Positions 8,798 to 15,955 are shown, counted from the stretch's first letter. The stretch: 35,111 bases of DNA from Bradyrhizobium genomosp. I (2014) (GCF_000261685.1 NZ_AJQE01000146.1:1-35111); one strand, 5' to 3'. Program-made: numbers and translations. The notes: generated by a model from the sequence alone, not told the origin.

Positions 8798-9343
8798 ATG
8801 CTGACGCCGGCAGAGCTGGTCGGGTTGATTGAGGCGGTGGCGAAGGGCGATCAGGCCGCGTTCGAGCGCCTCTACGCCGCCACGCGCGCGAAACTCTATG
8901 GCGTCGTGCTCCGTATCTTGCGACGACAGGATCTCGCAGAGGAGGTCATTCAGGAGACCTACGTCAGGATCTGGAACGGCGCCGCCCAGTTCAACCCGGC
9001 CCTGTCGTCGCCGATCACGTGGATGGCCTCGATCGCGCGCAACCGTGCGATCGACATCGTGCGCAAGAAGTCGGAAGTCTCCATCGAGGAAGAGCCTCAG
9101 GCGATGGAGGTTGCGGCCGAGAGTCCCGATCCGCTGGCGCGCCGCGAGATGACCGAGGAGCTGAAGCGGCTCCTGGAATGCATCGGCCGGCTCGAACCGG
9201 ACCGCCAGAGGCTCGTGCTTCTCGCCTACTACAACGGCTGGAGCCGCGAGCAATTGGCGGAGAAATTCGCAGCGCCGGTCAACACTGTGAAGACGTGGCT
9301 CCGGCGCAGCATGTTGGATATCCGGGAGTGCCTCGGGCTTTAG
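8798..9343 (+). CDS. ECF RNA polymerase sigma factor (SigK/RpoE-like)
   Basis: 181 residues with sigma region 2 (about 20-90: AFERLYAATRAKLYGVVLRI, then DLAEEVIQETYVRIW and WMASIARNRAID) and region 4 (about 125-178: LVLLAYYNGWSREQLAEKF, then VNTVKTWLRRSMLDI). Regions 1 and 3 are absent, as in ECF sigma factors. The next gene encodes an RskA-type anti-sigma factor, so this sigma factor is probably held inactive at the membrane until an envelope signal arrives. The ATG follows GGGGGCTGA. The stress sensed is not evident. Confidence 0.94.
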   Translation: MLTPAELVGLIEAVAKGDQAAFERLYAATRAKLYGVVLRILRRQDLAEEVIQETYVRIWNGAAQFNPALSSPITWMASIARNRAIDIVRKKSEVSIEEEPQAMEVAAESPDPLARREMTEELKRLLECIGRLEPDRQRLVLLAYYNGWSREQLAEKFAAPVNTVKTWLRRSMLDIRECLGL

Positions 9344-9386
9344 AGGATGATGAGAGTGGCACGAACCAGCGCGGCAACGACGGTCG

Positions 9387-9409
9387 ACCTCTCCCCGCAG
9401 GGGAGAGGT
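9387..9409. repeat. Short palindromic repeat, copy 2
   Basis: ACCTCTCCCC (9387-9396), loop GCA, GGGGAGAGGT (9400-9409). The arms are identical to those at 8744-8766; only the 3-base loop differs. It lies between the sigma factor stop and the anti-sigma ribosome site (GAAGGA, 9411-9416) and could form a hairpin in the mRNA just before that site. Confidence 0.75.
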
Positions 9410-9421
9410 TGAAGGAATGTG

Positions 9422-10465
9422 ATGGCCTACACTGAGGACCATATCGCGCTCGCCGCGGAATACGCGCTCGGTACGCTCGACGCCGATGAGCGCGCGCAGG
9501 TCGAGGCCATGATGGCGGTGGACGAGGCGTTCGCCGGAATCGTGCAGGCCTGGTCCTTCCGGCTCGGCGCCCTCAACCAGATGGTCGGCTCGATCGAGCC
9601 GCGTCCGATCGTGTGGGAGAACATCAGGTCCGAGATCGCGCGCGCGGCCCTTGCGCAGGAGCCGCCTGCGCTTGCCGAGGCTTCGCCGCCGCCTGTATCC
9701 TCGCCGGAGACTGCGGAGCCCTCGGCCGAAAACTCGCCCCCGGCGGAGGTGCAGCATCCCGACGCCGGGCCACCGGAGACGTCGCGTCCCGAGCCGGACG
9801 CCATACCCGATATTGCGCCGCAATTCATCCCGCAGGTCCACGCTCCGGATCTCAACGTCGTCCGCGCACCGCAGGCGCCGGTCGTCGACGACAGCAATGT
9901 GATTCGTCTCGAGGGCCGGGTGAAGCGCTGGCGCTCCATCGCATCCGCCGCCGCCGCGCTCGCGGCCGCGCTGCTCGCGACGCTGTCGCTCCAGATATTC
10001 CTGCCCGACGCGCTGCCGGGCAGCCTGCGTCCCGCGCCGCGCATCCAGACGGTCGAGGTGAAGACACCGGCCGCGCCGCTCGCCGCCTCCGCGCAATATG
10101 TCGCGCTGCTGCAGGGCCAGGGCGGCGGCCCCGCCTTCATCCTCACCATCGACGGCGCGACGCGGAATTTCACGGTGCGGAAGGTCGACGCGACGCCGGA
10201 GCCCGGCAAGAGTTTCGAGCTCTGGCTGATCTCGGACAAGCTGCCGCGCCCGCGCTCGCTCGGTGTGATCGGCAGCAGTGACTTCACCGCGCGCCCGCTG
10301 CTCGCCGGCTACGATGCGGACATCGTGAGCGGCGCGACCTACGCCGTCACCGTCGAGCAGGCCGGCGGCTCGCCCGATGGCCAGCCGACCTCCGCCCCGG
10401 TGTTTTCCGGCAAGCTGATCGAGACCGTGCCGCCGTCTCAGCCGCAGGCGCCCGCGAACCAGTAG
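9422..10465 (+). CDS. RskA-type membrane anti-sigma factor
   Basis: 347 residues from ATG 9422; a GTG directly before it at 9419 is too close to the GAAGGA site. The N-terminal zinc-finger-like/anti-sigma part (about 1-70) reads DHIALAAEYALGTLDADERAQVE. An unusually long acidic Pro/Ala/Glu-rich linker (about 75-150) precedes one membrane helix (about 162-185). A periplasmic RskA C-terminal domain follows (about 210-330, with FELWLISDKLPRPRSLGVIG). It should bind the ECF sigma factor encoded just upstream and release it on signal, possibly by regulated proteolysis. No HxxxCxxC zinc motif is visible, as in RskA proteins. Confidence 0.9.
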   Translation: MAYTEDHIALAAEYALGTLDADERAQVEAMMAVDEAFAGIVQAWSFRLGALNQMVGSIEPRPIVWENIRSEIARAALAQEPPALAEASPPPVSSPETAEPSAENSPPAEVQHPDAGPPETSRPEPDAIPDIAPQFIPQVHAPDLNVVRAPQAPVVDDSNVIRLEGRVKRWRSIASAAAALAAALLATLSLQIFLPDALPGSLRPAPRIQTVEVKTPAAPLAASAQYVALLQGQGGGPAFILTIDGATRNFTVRKVDATPEPGKSFELWLISDKLPRPRSLGVIGSSDFTARPLLAGYDADIVSGATYAVTVEQAGGSPDGQPTSAPVFSGKLIETVPPSQPQAPANQ

Positions 10466-10694
10466 GTCCCGCGGCCCGAATGGGCGTAAGCGATATCCGG
10501 GACGATGTTCCCGCATGTCGCTCCGCTCATGCGGGCCACGAAATTGTCGCCAGGGTCCATCCCCATCGTCGTATCCCGACAAGTTCTCCCGAATTCGCCC
10601 CCGATTTGAACCTCCCCGCGATTGGCGGCGTCAAATCCCCGGAATTTGCAGTCGGCGCCGCCGATCATGGTGCCGGAGAGGGGCTAGAAATCAG
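10466..10694. other. Intergenic region with two inverted repeats
   Basis: No gene is supported. GTCCCG (10466-10471) pairs with CGGGAC (10498-10503), and CCCGCATG (10510-10517) with CATGCGGG (10528-10535). Both lack T-runs and look like remnants of dispersed palindromic repeats rather than clear terminators. An in-frame upward extension of the next gene to 10515 runs through them and is not credible. Confidence 0.4.
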
Positions 10695-11654
10695 ATGGAT
10701 GCAGCGAGAACGCCGGGCATCTTCCTCCACCAATATGCCGGGCTGCCGCACGGCCCGGCGTTCGAGGATTGGCGCGAACGGGCCTTCGGTCCCTGCGGCC
10801 TCGATATCGGGCCGAGCCGCGGCGACAGCATCGATTGCCGCCTCCAGATCAGCGTGGTCGACAATATCGCGCTCGCCATTCCCGAGGGCGCCTCCGCGCA
10901 ATATTCCCGCACGCAGAGTCACCTTGCCGACGGCAGCGATGACCTCGTCCTGATCGCGGCACATGCGGGGCTCGTCCGCGTCGGGCAGAACGGCCACACC
11001 GTCGAGCTCGCGCCCGCACAGATGGTGCTGGTCGACATGAGCGTGACCGGGACGGTCGGCCACACCGACGAGGACCGCTTCACCACCATTCGCATGCCGC
11101 GCCGCGCGCTGCTCGACATCAGTCCGCGTGCCGAGGAGAAGCTCTCGCAGGTGCTCTCGGACGGCGCGGTCGCCGAGACCATCTTCCGCTATCATGCGCT
11201 CGCCGCCAATCACGCGCCGCATCTCGACGCCGTCGGCCAGCGCCTGACCGCACAGCACATGGTCGATCTCGTCGGTCTCCTGCTCGGCACCGGCGCGGAG
11301 CATGCAAGCCTCGCGCGCGGCCGCGGGCAGGCGGCCGCCCGCCTCGATCTCATGCGCGCCGACGTGATGGCCGCGCTCGGCCGCAACGATCTCTGCCTGT
11401 CGGACGTTGCGACGCGCTCGGGCTTGAGCCCGCGCCAGGCACAGCGCCTGTTCGAGCAGGCCGGCACCACCTTCACCGACTTCGTTCTGGAGCAGCGTCT
11501 GCTCCATGCGCGCAAGCTGCTCGGCGATCCCCGCGCCAGGGCGCGCAAGATCAGCGACATCGCGCATTCGTCCGGCTTCTCCGATCTGTCCTATTTCAAT
11601 CGCGCCTTTCGCAAGCGCTTCGGCGCGACGCCGTCGGACCTGCGCGAGGCGTAA
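10695..11654 (+). CDS. AraC-family transcriptional regulator
   Basis: 319 residues from the ATG at 10695. A reading from 10515 adds 60 Arg/Ser-rich residues that look non-coding. The N-terminal part (about 1-200) is a cupin-like ligand-binding region with an AraC-binding-like segment (LVRVGQNGHTVELAPAQMVLVD). The C-terminal part (about 215-318) has the two helix-turn-helix motifs of AraC/XylS (LSDVATRSGLSPRQAQRLF and KISDIAHSSGFSDLSYFNRA) with the FRKRFGATPSDLR ending. The ligand is unknown. The next gene, a flavin oxidoreductase, runs in the same direction and could be a target. Confidence 0.92.
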   Translation: MDAARTPGIFLHQYAGLPHGPAFEDWRERAFGPCGLDIGPSRGDSIDCRLQISVVDNIALAIPEGASAQYSRTQSHLADGSDDLVLIAAHAGLVRVGQNGHTVELAPAQMVLVDMSVTGTVGHTDEDRFTTIRMPRRALLDISPRAEEKLSQVLSDGAVAETIFRYHALAANHAPHLDAVGQRLTAQHMVDLVGLLLGTGAEHASLARGRGQAAARLDLMRADVMAALGRNDLCLSDVATRSGLSPRQAQRLFEQAGTTFTDFVLEQRLLHARKLLGDPRARARKISDIAHSSGFSDLSYFNRAFRKRFGATPSDLREA

Positions 11655-11783
11655 GCGGCACTTGCGAATCCGCCGGCCATCGTTGCCGTCGCGGTTGGTC
11701 CGGCCGCCCGGATAGGCTATATGTCGCATGCGGGCAGGCTGCTCGATCGCCTGTCGCTTTCTAGGGAGATGCAGTCCACGGAC

Positions 11784-13007
11784 ATGGCGCGTATCGTCGT
11801 GCTCGGCGCCGGATTTGCGGGCCTGTGGGCGGCCATCGGTGCCGCGCGCAAGCGTGACGAGATCGGTGCGGACAGCGACATCGAGATCCGCCTCATCGAC
11901 CGCAATCCCTATCACAACATCCGCGTGCGCAACTACGAGGCCGATCTCAGCGAGGTCGCGCTGCCGCTGCCGCAACTGCTCGACCCCATCGGCGTGAGCC
12001 ACGGGATCGGCGAGGTCGAGACGATCGATCCGGCAAGGCGCGAGATCTCGCTGGTTACCAGTGGCGGTGAGGAAACGCTGGCTTATGACCGGTTGGTGCT
12101 GGCGCTCGGCAGCGAGGTGATGCGTCCCGACATTCCCGGACTTGCGGAGCACGCGTTCGACGTCGACAGCTACACTGCGGCGCTTCACCTCGAGGACCAC
12201 CTCGTCTCGCTCGGCCGCAGCGCGCCGTCGCCGGGGCGTTCGACCGTCGTGGTGGTCGGCGCCGGCTTCACCGGCATCGAGGTCGCAGCCGAAATGCCGG
12301 ACAGGCTGACGCGCGCCGGCATCACCGGCAGCCGACGCGTCATCCTGGTCGATCCCAATCCGGCGGTCGGCGCGACCATCGGCGCGCATGCGCGTCCCGT
12401 CATCGAGACGGCGCTGGCCTCGCTCGATGTCGAGACGCGTCTCGGCGTGCGTGTTGCCTCCGTGGAAGCTGCCGGCATGCACCTGGGCTCGGGTGAGTTC
12501 ATTCCGGCGCAAACGGTGATCTGGTGCGCCGGGATGCGTGCGAGCCAACTGGCCGGGAGCTTTGCAAGCGCGCGCGATCGGCTGGGGCGGCTGCTGGTCG
12601 ATCCCTTCATGCGCCTTGCGGATGTGCCGGGCGTGTTCGCGGCCGGCGATATCGCCTCCAGCGTGGTCGATGGGCTGCATCCAACCGTGATGTCCTGCCA
12701 GTTCGCGCGCCCCATGGGCCGCTTCGCCGGCCACAACGTGGTGGCCGATCTCGCAGGGATGCCGATGCTGCCGCTGCGGATCGACTGGTACGTGACCGTG
12801 CTCGATCTCGGCGGTTGGGGCGCGCTCTATACGGAGGGGTGGGATCGAGAGGTGCGCAGCACGGGCGCGGCGGCGAAGGAGACCAAAGAGACCATCAACC
12901 GCAAGCGCATCTATCCGCCGCTCTCGGGGCGCAAGGACGAACTGTTCGCGGCGGCCGCGCCAACGGTGCAGCCACCGCCGCCGACCTATGGGGCGCCGCG
13001 CCGTTGA
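11784..13007 (+). CDS. NDH-2-like NAD(P)/FAD-dependent oxidoreductase
   Basis: About 407 residues from the ATG at 11784 (MARIVVLGAGFAGL). ATGs at 11721 and 11769 are also open, but their extra residues do not look conserved. The first dinucleotide-binding motif is VLGAGFAGLWAA (about 5-16), the second VVVVGAGFTGIEVAAE (about 152-167), and the FAD-end motif GVFAAGDIASS lies near 290. This is the layout of type II NADH dehydrogenases and related pyridine nucleotide-disulfide oxidoreductases; there are no CxxC redox cysteines. It probably passes electrons from NAD(P)H to a quinone at the membrane face. The substrate is not certain. Confidence 0.87.
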   Translation: MARIVVLGAGFAGLWAAIGAARKRDEIGADSDIEIRLIDRNPYHNIRVRNYEADLSEVALPLPQLLDPIGVSHGIGEVETIDPARREISLVTSGGEETLAYDRLVLALGSEVMRPDIPGLAEHAFDVDSYTAALHLEDHLVSLGRSAPSPGRSTVVVVGAGFTGIEVAAEMPDRLTRAGITGSRRVILVDPNPAVGATIGAHARPVIETALASLDVETRLGVRVASVEAAGMHLGSGEFIPAQTVIWCAGMRASQLAGSFASARDRLGRLLVDPFMRLADVPGVFAAGDIASSVVDGLHPTVMSCQFARPMGRFAGHNVVADLAGMPMLPLRIDWYVTVLDLGGWGALYTEGWDREVRSTGAAAKETKETINRKRIYPPLSGRKDELFAAAAPTVQPPPPTYGAPRR

Positions 13008-13497
13008 GCTGGCTCGTGCGTCCATCAGCCAATCTAACGATGAAACCTAGGCGACGAGCTCGCGCGGTCGAAATGGCTACGGCCATGGAAGAAAACCCGC
13101 TGCAACAGCCTCGCGCAGATGAGCGTAAGAGTTCAGAACCAGAGCATCGTCAGACCTGTGGAGCTTGTAGCCGGCGGCCTGAGAGTGAGCTTGGGGCGAA
13201 CAGTTCCAGCGGAGCGGCTGCCAGCCTTCGTCCGCTCCGCGGCCTCTTAGCCGACTTTGCCGCTTGCTGCCGAGAGGTCGGCAATTGACCCCGAGCCGAC
13301 ATTAGAAGGCGAAGACAACTCTCTTGCTCGTTCCAGATTGCCTGAGAGCGGTGTCCTGTTCCGAACAAGGGCTGCCAATCCCACGGCTGCCTTTTCGTTC
13401 ACGCGGACGTGAGGATCTCTTCGGGAAATATATTTCTAGCCGCCCGGTCCCCTTGCAAAATGGGCCGGAGGTTGGAGCTTCCACCAAGGGGATCCAA
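13008..13497. other. Degenerate intergenic region at the edge of the accessory segment
   Basis: About 490 bases with no supported gene; open frames here lack ribosome sites and family resemblance. Base composition becomes less GC-rich from about 13.0 kb. One palindrome, TCACG-CGGA-CGTGA (13399-13412), lies about 90 bases before the next small gene and could be an operator. The stretch 13246-13300 resembles degraded repeat sequence common in Bradyrhizobium (from memory). Confidence 0.35.
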
Positions 13498-13824
13498 TTG
13501 CACCGATTTGTTGCCAAAGCCAACGTCGATCACTTCATTGGCCTTTTGAACGGCAGTGATCTGACGCCTGACAAGAGGGCGGACATCACCAAACTGTTGA
13601 TCGCCGAGCTGGATAAACTCGCGCATGACCTAGAGCATCTCGAGTTTGCCGAAAAGAAGGTTGCAGAGGGCCGAGAGAAGGTGAACGGTATCAGATGTAT
13701 GTGTAATGGACATCGCTTTGGCACAGCCGAGCGCGAAGAAGCGGAACGACTGCTCGTAGCATGCGAAAATTTACAAACGGTGCTCGAAGACTTTTGTCAT
13801 CGCCTGCGTGCAAAGGTCCGTTAG
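13498..13824 (+). CDS. Two-domain small helical protein (family member A)
   Basis: 108 residues if translation starts at the TTG at 13498, which follows AAGGGG with 6-base spacing. An open frame runs back to 13324, but the added part has no resemblance to relatives. Domain 1 (about 8-53) reads ANVDHFIGLL, then R-x2-I-x3-L-x2-E and ends LEHLEFAE. Domain 2 (about 75-108) reads ERxxAE and ends EDFCHRLRAKV. Domain 1 aligns without gaps to the protein at 14251-14436, and domain 2 without gaps to the frame at 14099-14254. Wholly soluble, predicted helical; function unknown. I recall similar proteins in Bradyrhizobium but no assigned role. Confidence 0.7.
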   Translation: MHRFVAKANVDHFIGLLNGSDLTPDKRADITKLLIAELDKLAHDLEHLEFAEKKVAEGREKVNGIRCMCNGHRFGTAEREEAERLLVACENLQTVLEDFCHRLRAKVR

Positions 13825-13841
13825 ACCGCCTAACGGCAGCA

Positions 13842-13985
13842 TCATTTCGAGCGACGACGCTGAGCTTCGTACCAACCCAAGGACGCAGCCGCATAACCTT
13901 CCATACGTGGCGTCCAAATTAGTGCGTGTTGCCGCGCCCAGTCCCATGCCGCGCGTTCGCGCTGGGTCTGATCGATAGATTGCAT
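13842..13985 (-). CDS. Possible 47-aa Trp-rich small protein
   Basis: From the ATG at 13985 the frame reads MQSIDQTQRERAAWDWARQH and continues with IWTPRMEGYAA to a stop at 13842-13844. Five tryptophan/tyrosine-containing turns and a basic end (AQRRRSK) look protein-like and are not expected from random GC-rich sequence. No good ribosome site is visible before the ATG, and no family is recognised. It lies beyond the terminator of the split-gene operon, convergent with family member A. The start is uncertain. Confidence 0.4.
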   Translation of the reverse strand: MQSIDQTQRERAAWDWARQHALIWTPRMEGYAAASLGWYEAQRRRSK

Positions 13986-14063
13986 TGAGCTTTAATATGG
14001 CCCAACTCGTGGACAAAGGCCAAAAATCTGCCTTCAGTCTAGGACTACGCTTGCGACCAAACT

Positions 14064-14094
14064 AAAAACACCCGTGGGCTTCTGCTCTCACGGG
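14064..14094 (-). terminator. Terminator of the split small-protein operon
   Basis: CCCGTGGG (14071-14078) pairs with CTCACGGG (14087-14094), 8 bp with one G-U, and loop CTTCTGCT. On the minus strand it is followed by TGTTTTTAGT (complement of 14061-14070). It starts 5 bases after the stop of the 51-aa frame at 14099, a tight and convincing operon end. Confidence 0.82.
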
Positions 14095-14098
14095 CGGC

Positions 14099-14254
14099 TC
14101 AGATCGGACTTGAGTTCAGCTTCTTGCGCATGAGGTGACAGAACTGCTCCATCGACTGATAGATGCCTTCGAAGTTGCGAAGCACATTTTCTGCTTGTGC
14201 GCGTTCCGCTGAGCCATCAGCAAAGGAGTCTCGCAGCCTGCTGAGATAATTCAT
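14099..14254 (-). CDS. 51-aa small protein equal to domain 2 of family member A
   Basis: Starts with an ATG (14254-14252) that overlaps the stop of the upstream frame (ATGA) and ends at TGA 14101-14099. It reads MNYLSRLRDSFADGSAERAQ, with ERAQAENVLRNFEG and EQFCHLMRKKL further on. The segment from ER to FCH is 24 residues long in both this protein and the one encoded at 13498-13824 and aligns without gaps, sharing E, R, A, E, L, E, E, F, C, H, R and K. It is either a translationally coupled partner of the frame at 14251-14436 or the downstream half of one gene broken by a frameshift. Function unknown. Confidence 0.65.
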   Translation of the reverse strand: MNYLSRLRDSFADGSAERAQAENVLRNFEGIYQSMEQFCHLMRKKLNSSPI

Positions 14255-14436
14255 TCGGTCTCGGGCCTTGCGGTCCTGATCTCGGCAAACTGTAGGTGCT
14301 CCAGATTTCGGCCCATCCTGTCCTGGTCGGCGATCATGAGCTTCTGGATGGTGGTCCGAATGTGATCACTGAACTCCTGGTTGGTCAGGAGGCTGAGATA
14401 ATGGTCGATATTTGCGTGAGTGATGTAGCTCTCCAC
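14251..14436 (-). CDS. 61-aa small helical protein (family member B, domain 1)
   Basis: The best start is the GTG at 14436, with GGGGGAGGA six bases upstream; a longer reading from 14529 would begin inside a FixK-type box. The protein reads VVESYITHANIDHYLSLL, then R-x2-I-x3-M-x2-D and LEHLQFAE. It aligns without gaps to domain 1 of the protein at 13498-13824, including ANxDHxxxLL and LEHLxFAE. It then ends early (ARPETE), and the next frame begins in the overlapping ATGA. A perfect TTGATCGCGATCAA box lies 80 bases upstream of the GTG, suggesting low-oxygen control. Function unknown. Confidence 0.72.
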   Translation of the reverse strand: MESYITHANIDHYLSLLTNQEFSDHIRTTIQKLMIADQDRMGRNLEHLQFAEIRTARPETE

Positions 14437-14515
14437 GACGCTTCCTCCCCCTCGAAACCGGATCAAATTAGAACGAGATTTTTGAGCGCTGTCACTATGA
14501 TAGGCGCAGCGAGAT

Positions 14516-14529
14516 TTGATCGCGATCAA
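14516..14529. promoter_or_regulatory. Perfect FixK/FNR-type box
   Basis: TTGATCGCGATCAA matches TTGAT-N4-ATCAA at all ten fixed positions. It sits between the divergent small-protein operon (-) and the Crp/Fnr-family gene (+). For the plus direction a TATCTA -10-like hexamer lies at 14551-14556, which puts the box centre near -41.5, the class II activator position. For the minus direction it lies 80 bases from the GTG start. Confidence 0.8.
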
Positions 14530-14575
14530 ATAGCTCCTGATCCAGAGGACTATCTAGTCTAGCGAAGGAGGTCTT

Positions 14576-15343
14576 ATGCCAATTGAGACTAGCCGCGCAG
14601 GCGGGCCTGCGATCCGCGCCGTCGACCCTTGGAGGCCCGGCAATCCAAGGCAAGGTGAGCGTCATCAGTTGCTCAGCGACCATGAGCGGGCTCGACTTGC
14701 GAAGATCGCCGCGGTCGTGCGCTTCGGAAAGGGTGATCATATTTATCGGGAGGGTGAGCCTGCTGAAGCAGTGTTCAACGTCGTAAGTGGTGTTGTAACG
14801 GCTTACCGCGCGCTTGCAGACGGCGAGCACGTCACGTCTTTTCTCCATCCTGGCGACCTCTTTGGTTTGTCTGAGGAAGGCCGTTATACCAACGGCACGA
14901 AGGCTGCTACGGCAGTCGTTGCTTACAAGATGCCGGTATCGGCCGTGCGGCGCATTCTCGCGACCGATCCCGAGTTGGACGTCGGCGTGATTGTCAAGTT
15001 GTGTGAGAACCTCCGGGAATCGCAGCGGCACGCGCTACTTTTGACCCGGAAGAGGGCCGCCACGCGACTTGTGATGTTCTTGGACCTTCAGCAGAATCTG
15101 CAGCTCAGCCGAGGCGAGCCGACCTCAGAAATTCATCTTCCGATGGATCGTTCGAGCATTGCCGCTTATCTCGGTATCACGCTCGCGGCCCTCGGCCGCG
15201 CGTTTCGAACGTTGACCTCCAAAAAAGTCATCGCCGCTCGAAACCGTCGACACGTGAAGATCCTCAACAAAGAGGCATTCAACAACCTGGCCGACATGGC
15301 ATCAGTGGAGGATGATACCAAGCACACGCATGCCCCACTTTGA
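14576..15343 (+). CDS. Crp/Fnr-family transcriptional regulator (FixK-like, no N-terminal Fe-S cysteines)
   Basis: 255 residues: a cyclic-nucleotide-binding-type beta roll (about 35-145, GDHIYREGEPAEAVFNVVSG), a long dimerisation helix (about 146-175) and a winged helix (about 185-240, MDRSSIAAYLGITLAALGRA). No cysteine cluster is present near the N-terminus, so it is not a classical Fnr oxygen sensor. The recognition helix lacks the E-x2-S-R of FNR/FixK (here LAALGR: E replaced by A, S by G, R kept), so its DNA target may differ from the FixK box just upstream of its own gene. A strong AAGGAGGT ribosome site precedes the ATG. The signal is unknown. Confidence 0.9.
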   Translation: MPIETSRAGGPAIRAVDPWRPGNPRQGERHQLLSDHERARLAKIAAVVRFGKGDHIYREGEPAEAVFNVVSGVVTAYRALADGEHVTSFLHPGDLFGLSEEGRYTNGTKAATAVVAYKMPVSAVRRILATDPELDVGVIVKLCENLRESQRHALLLTRKRAATRLVMFLDLQQNLQLSRGEPTSEIHLPMDRSSIAAYLGITLAALGRAFRTLTSKKVIAARNRRHVKILNKEAFNNLADMASVEDDTKHTHAPL

Positions 15344-15363
15344 AAAGGCCCGATAGTCGCTAC

Positions 15364-15402
15364 AAAAAAGAGCCCGCCCAGGCTGGGGGGACTGAGCGGG
15401 CT
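15364..15402 (-). terminator. Terminator of the 15.5-15.9 kb minus-strand operon
   Basis: AGCCCGCCCAG (15371-15381) pairs with CTGAGCGGGCT (15392-15402), 11 bp with one mismatch. On the minus strand it is followed by CTTTTTTGTA (complement of 15361-15370). The T-run is on the left, so it serves the minus-strand small genes. The convergent Crp/Fnr gene ends only 20 bases away. Confidence 0.82.
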
Positions 15403-15463
15403 GCGGCTTACATTGAGCTTGGGGGTTGGGGGGGTCTGCTCAACGTACTCCAAGACACGAATA

Positions 15464-15658
15464 TCAATCGTTGGACCAGGGCTGCATGTCGTTCAAACGG
15501 CGAGGATCGCCACGCCTATTGGAGGCTGATCGCCTCGGCCTTCTTGTTTGCCGGGCGTCCTGAATGGCGTCCATCAGTTCCGCGATCTCCAACATCATTT
15601 CACAGGTGTCTCGAAGTTCGGTGGCATAGTTGCGCAGTTGCTTAGCGGTAGTCACCAC
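15464..15658 (-). CDS. 64-aa hypothetical protein, second gene of a small operon
   Basis: The GTG at 15658 has AGGAG four bases upstream and is the best start; a TTG at 15679 is possible. The protein reads VVTTAKQLRNYATELRDTCE, with a helical acidic middle (EMMLEIAELMDAIQD) and a basic end. It overlaps the stop of the upstream small gene by 17 bases, so the two are probably co-translated. A good terminator follows. No family is recognised. Confidence 0.6.
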   Translation of the reverse strand: MVTTAKQLRNYATELRDTCEMMLEIAELMDAIQDARQTRRPRRSASNRRGDPRRLNDMQPWSND

Positions 15659-15878
15659 ATCGCTCCTGTTGGTCGTCAATCGGGTTTAGTTCCAAGATCG
15701 CAGCGGAATTCGCCAAATTTTGTGCCTTCGACACGGATTGCAGAGCGAACGTCTCCTCCGAGAGTCGAGTTCGAATGTACGCACGTTCCAGGTCCGTTAG
15801 ACTGGTCTGAAGCAGCCTATGGTAGCGACGGATATTATTGTAGTGCGCTCTTATGAGAGCATCTTCTGCGCCTGACAT
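15642..15878 (-). CDS. 78-aa small helical protein (family member D)
   Basis: From ATG 15878, preceded by GGGAGGGGAG. Residues about 10-45 read AHYNNIRRYHRLL, then ERAYIRTRLSEE. This matches the motif of the protein at 17874-18065 without gaps (N[VI]R[HR][FY]xxLL, 8 residues, RxxIxxxLxxE) and, with a one-residue loop difference, the proteins at 13498 and 14251. The rest (about 46-78) has no match to the others. A near-perfect FixK box (15942-15955) lies with its centre about 70 bases upstream of the ATG, and a TATCAT -10-like hexamer fits between them. Function unknown; soluble. Confidence 0.7.
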   Translation of the reverse strand: MSGAEDALIRAHYNNIRRYHRLLQTSLTDLERAYIRTRLSEETFALQSVSKAQNLANSAAILELNPIDDQQERCGDYR

Positions 15879-15941
15879 CTCCCCTCCCGTAGTCCCCTCT
15901 CTTGTTTGATAGATGATAAAGCCTCAAAGCGGAGAGAATTT

Positions 15942-15955
15942 TTGATCCAGGTCAA
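15942..15955. promoter_or_regulatory. FixK/FNR-type box upstream of family member D
   Basis: TTGATCCAGGTCAA matches TTGAT-N4-ATCAA at nine of ten fixed positions. With its centre at -41.5 the transcript would start near 15907 on the minus strand, and TATCAT (complement of 15913-15918) falls at the -10 place. This gives a 29-base leader to the ATG at 15878. Confidence 0.68.

Noticed and set aside
8741..10582. 613-codon minus-strand frame over the sigma/anti-sigma genes
   Set aside because: Antisense shadow with Arg-rich composition.
10665..13025. 786-codon minus-strand frame
   Set aside because: It runs antisense to both the AraC-type gene and the FAD oxidoreductase, whose motifs are unmistakable.
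13324..13497. N-terminal extension of the two-domain small protein
   Set aside because: The 58 added residues match none of the relatives, and a TTG with AAGGGG spacing gives a start at the conserved part.
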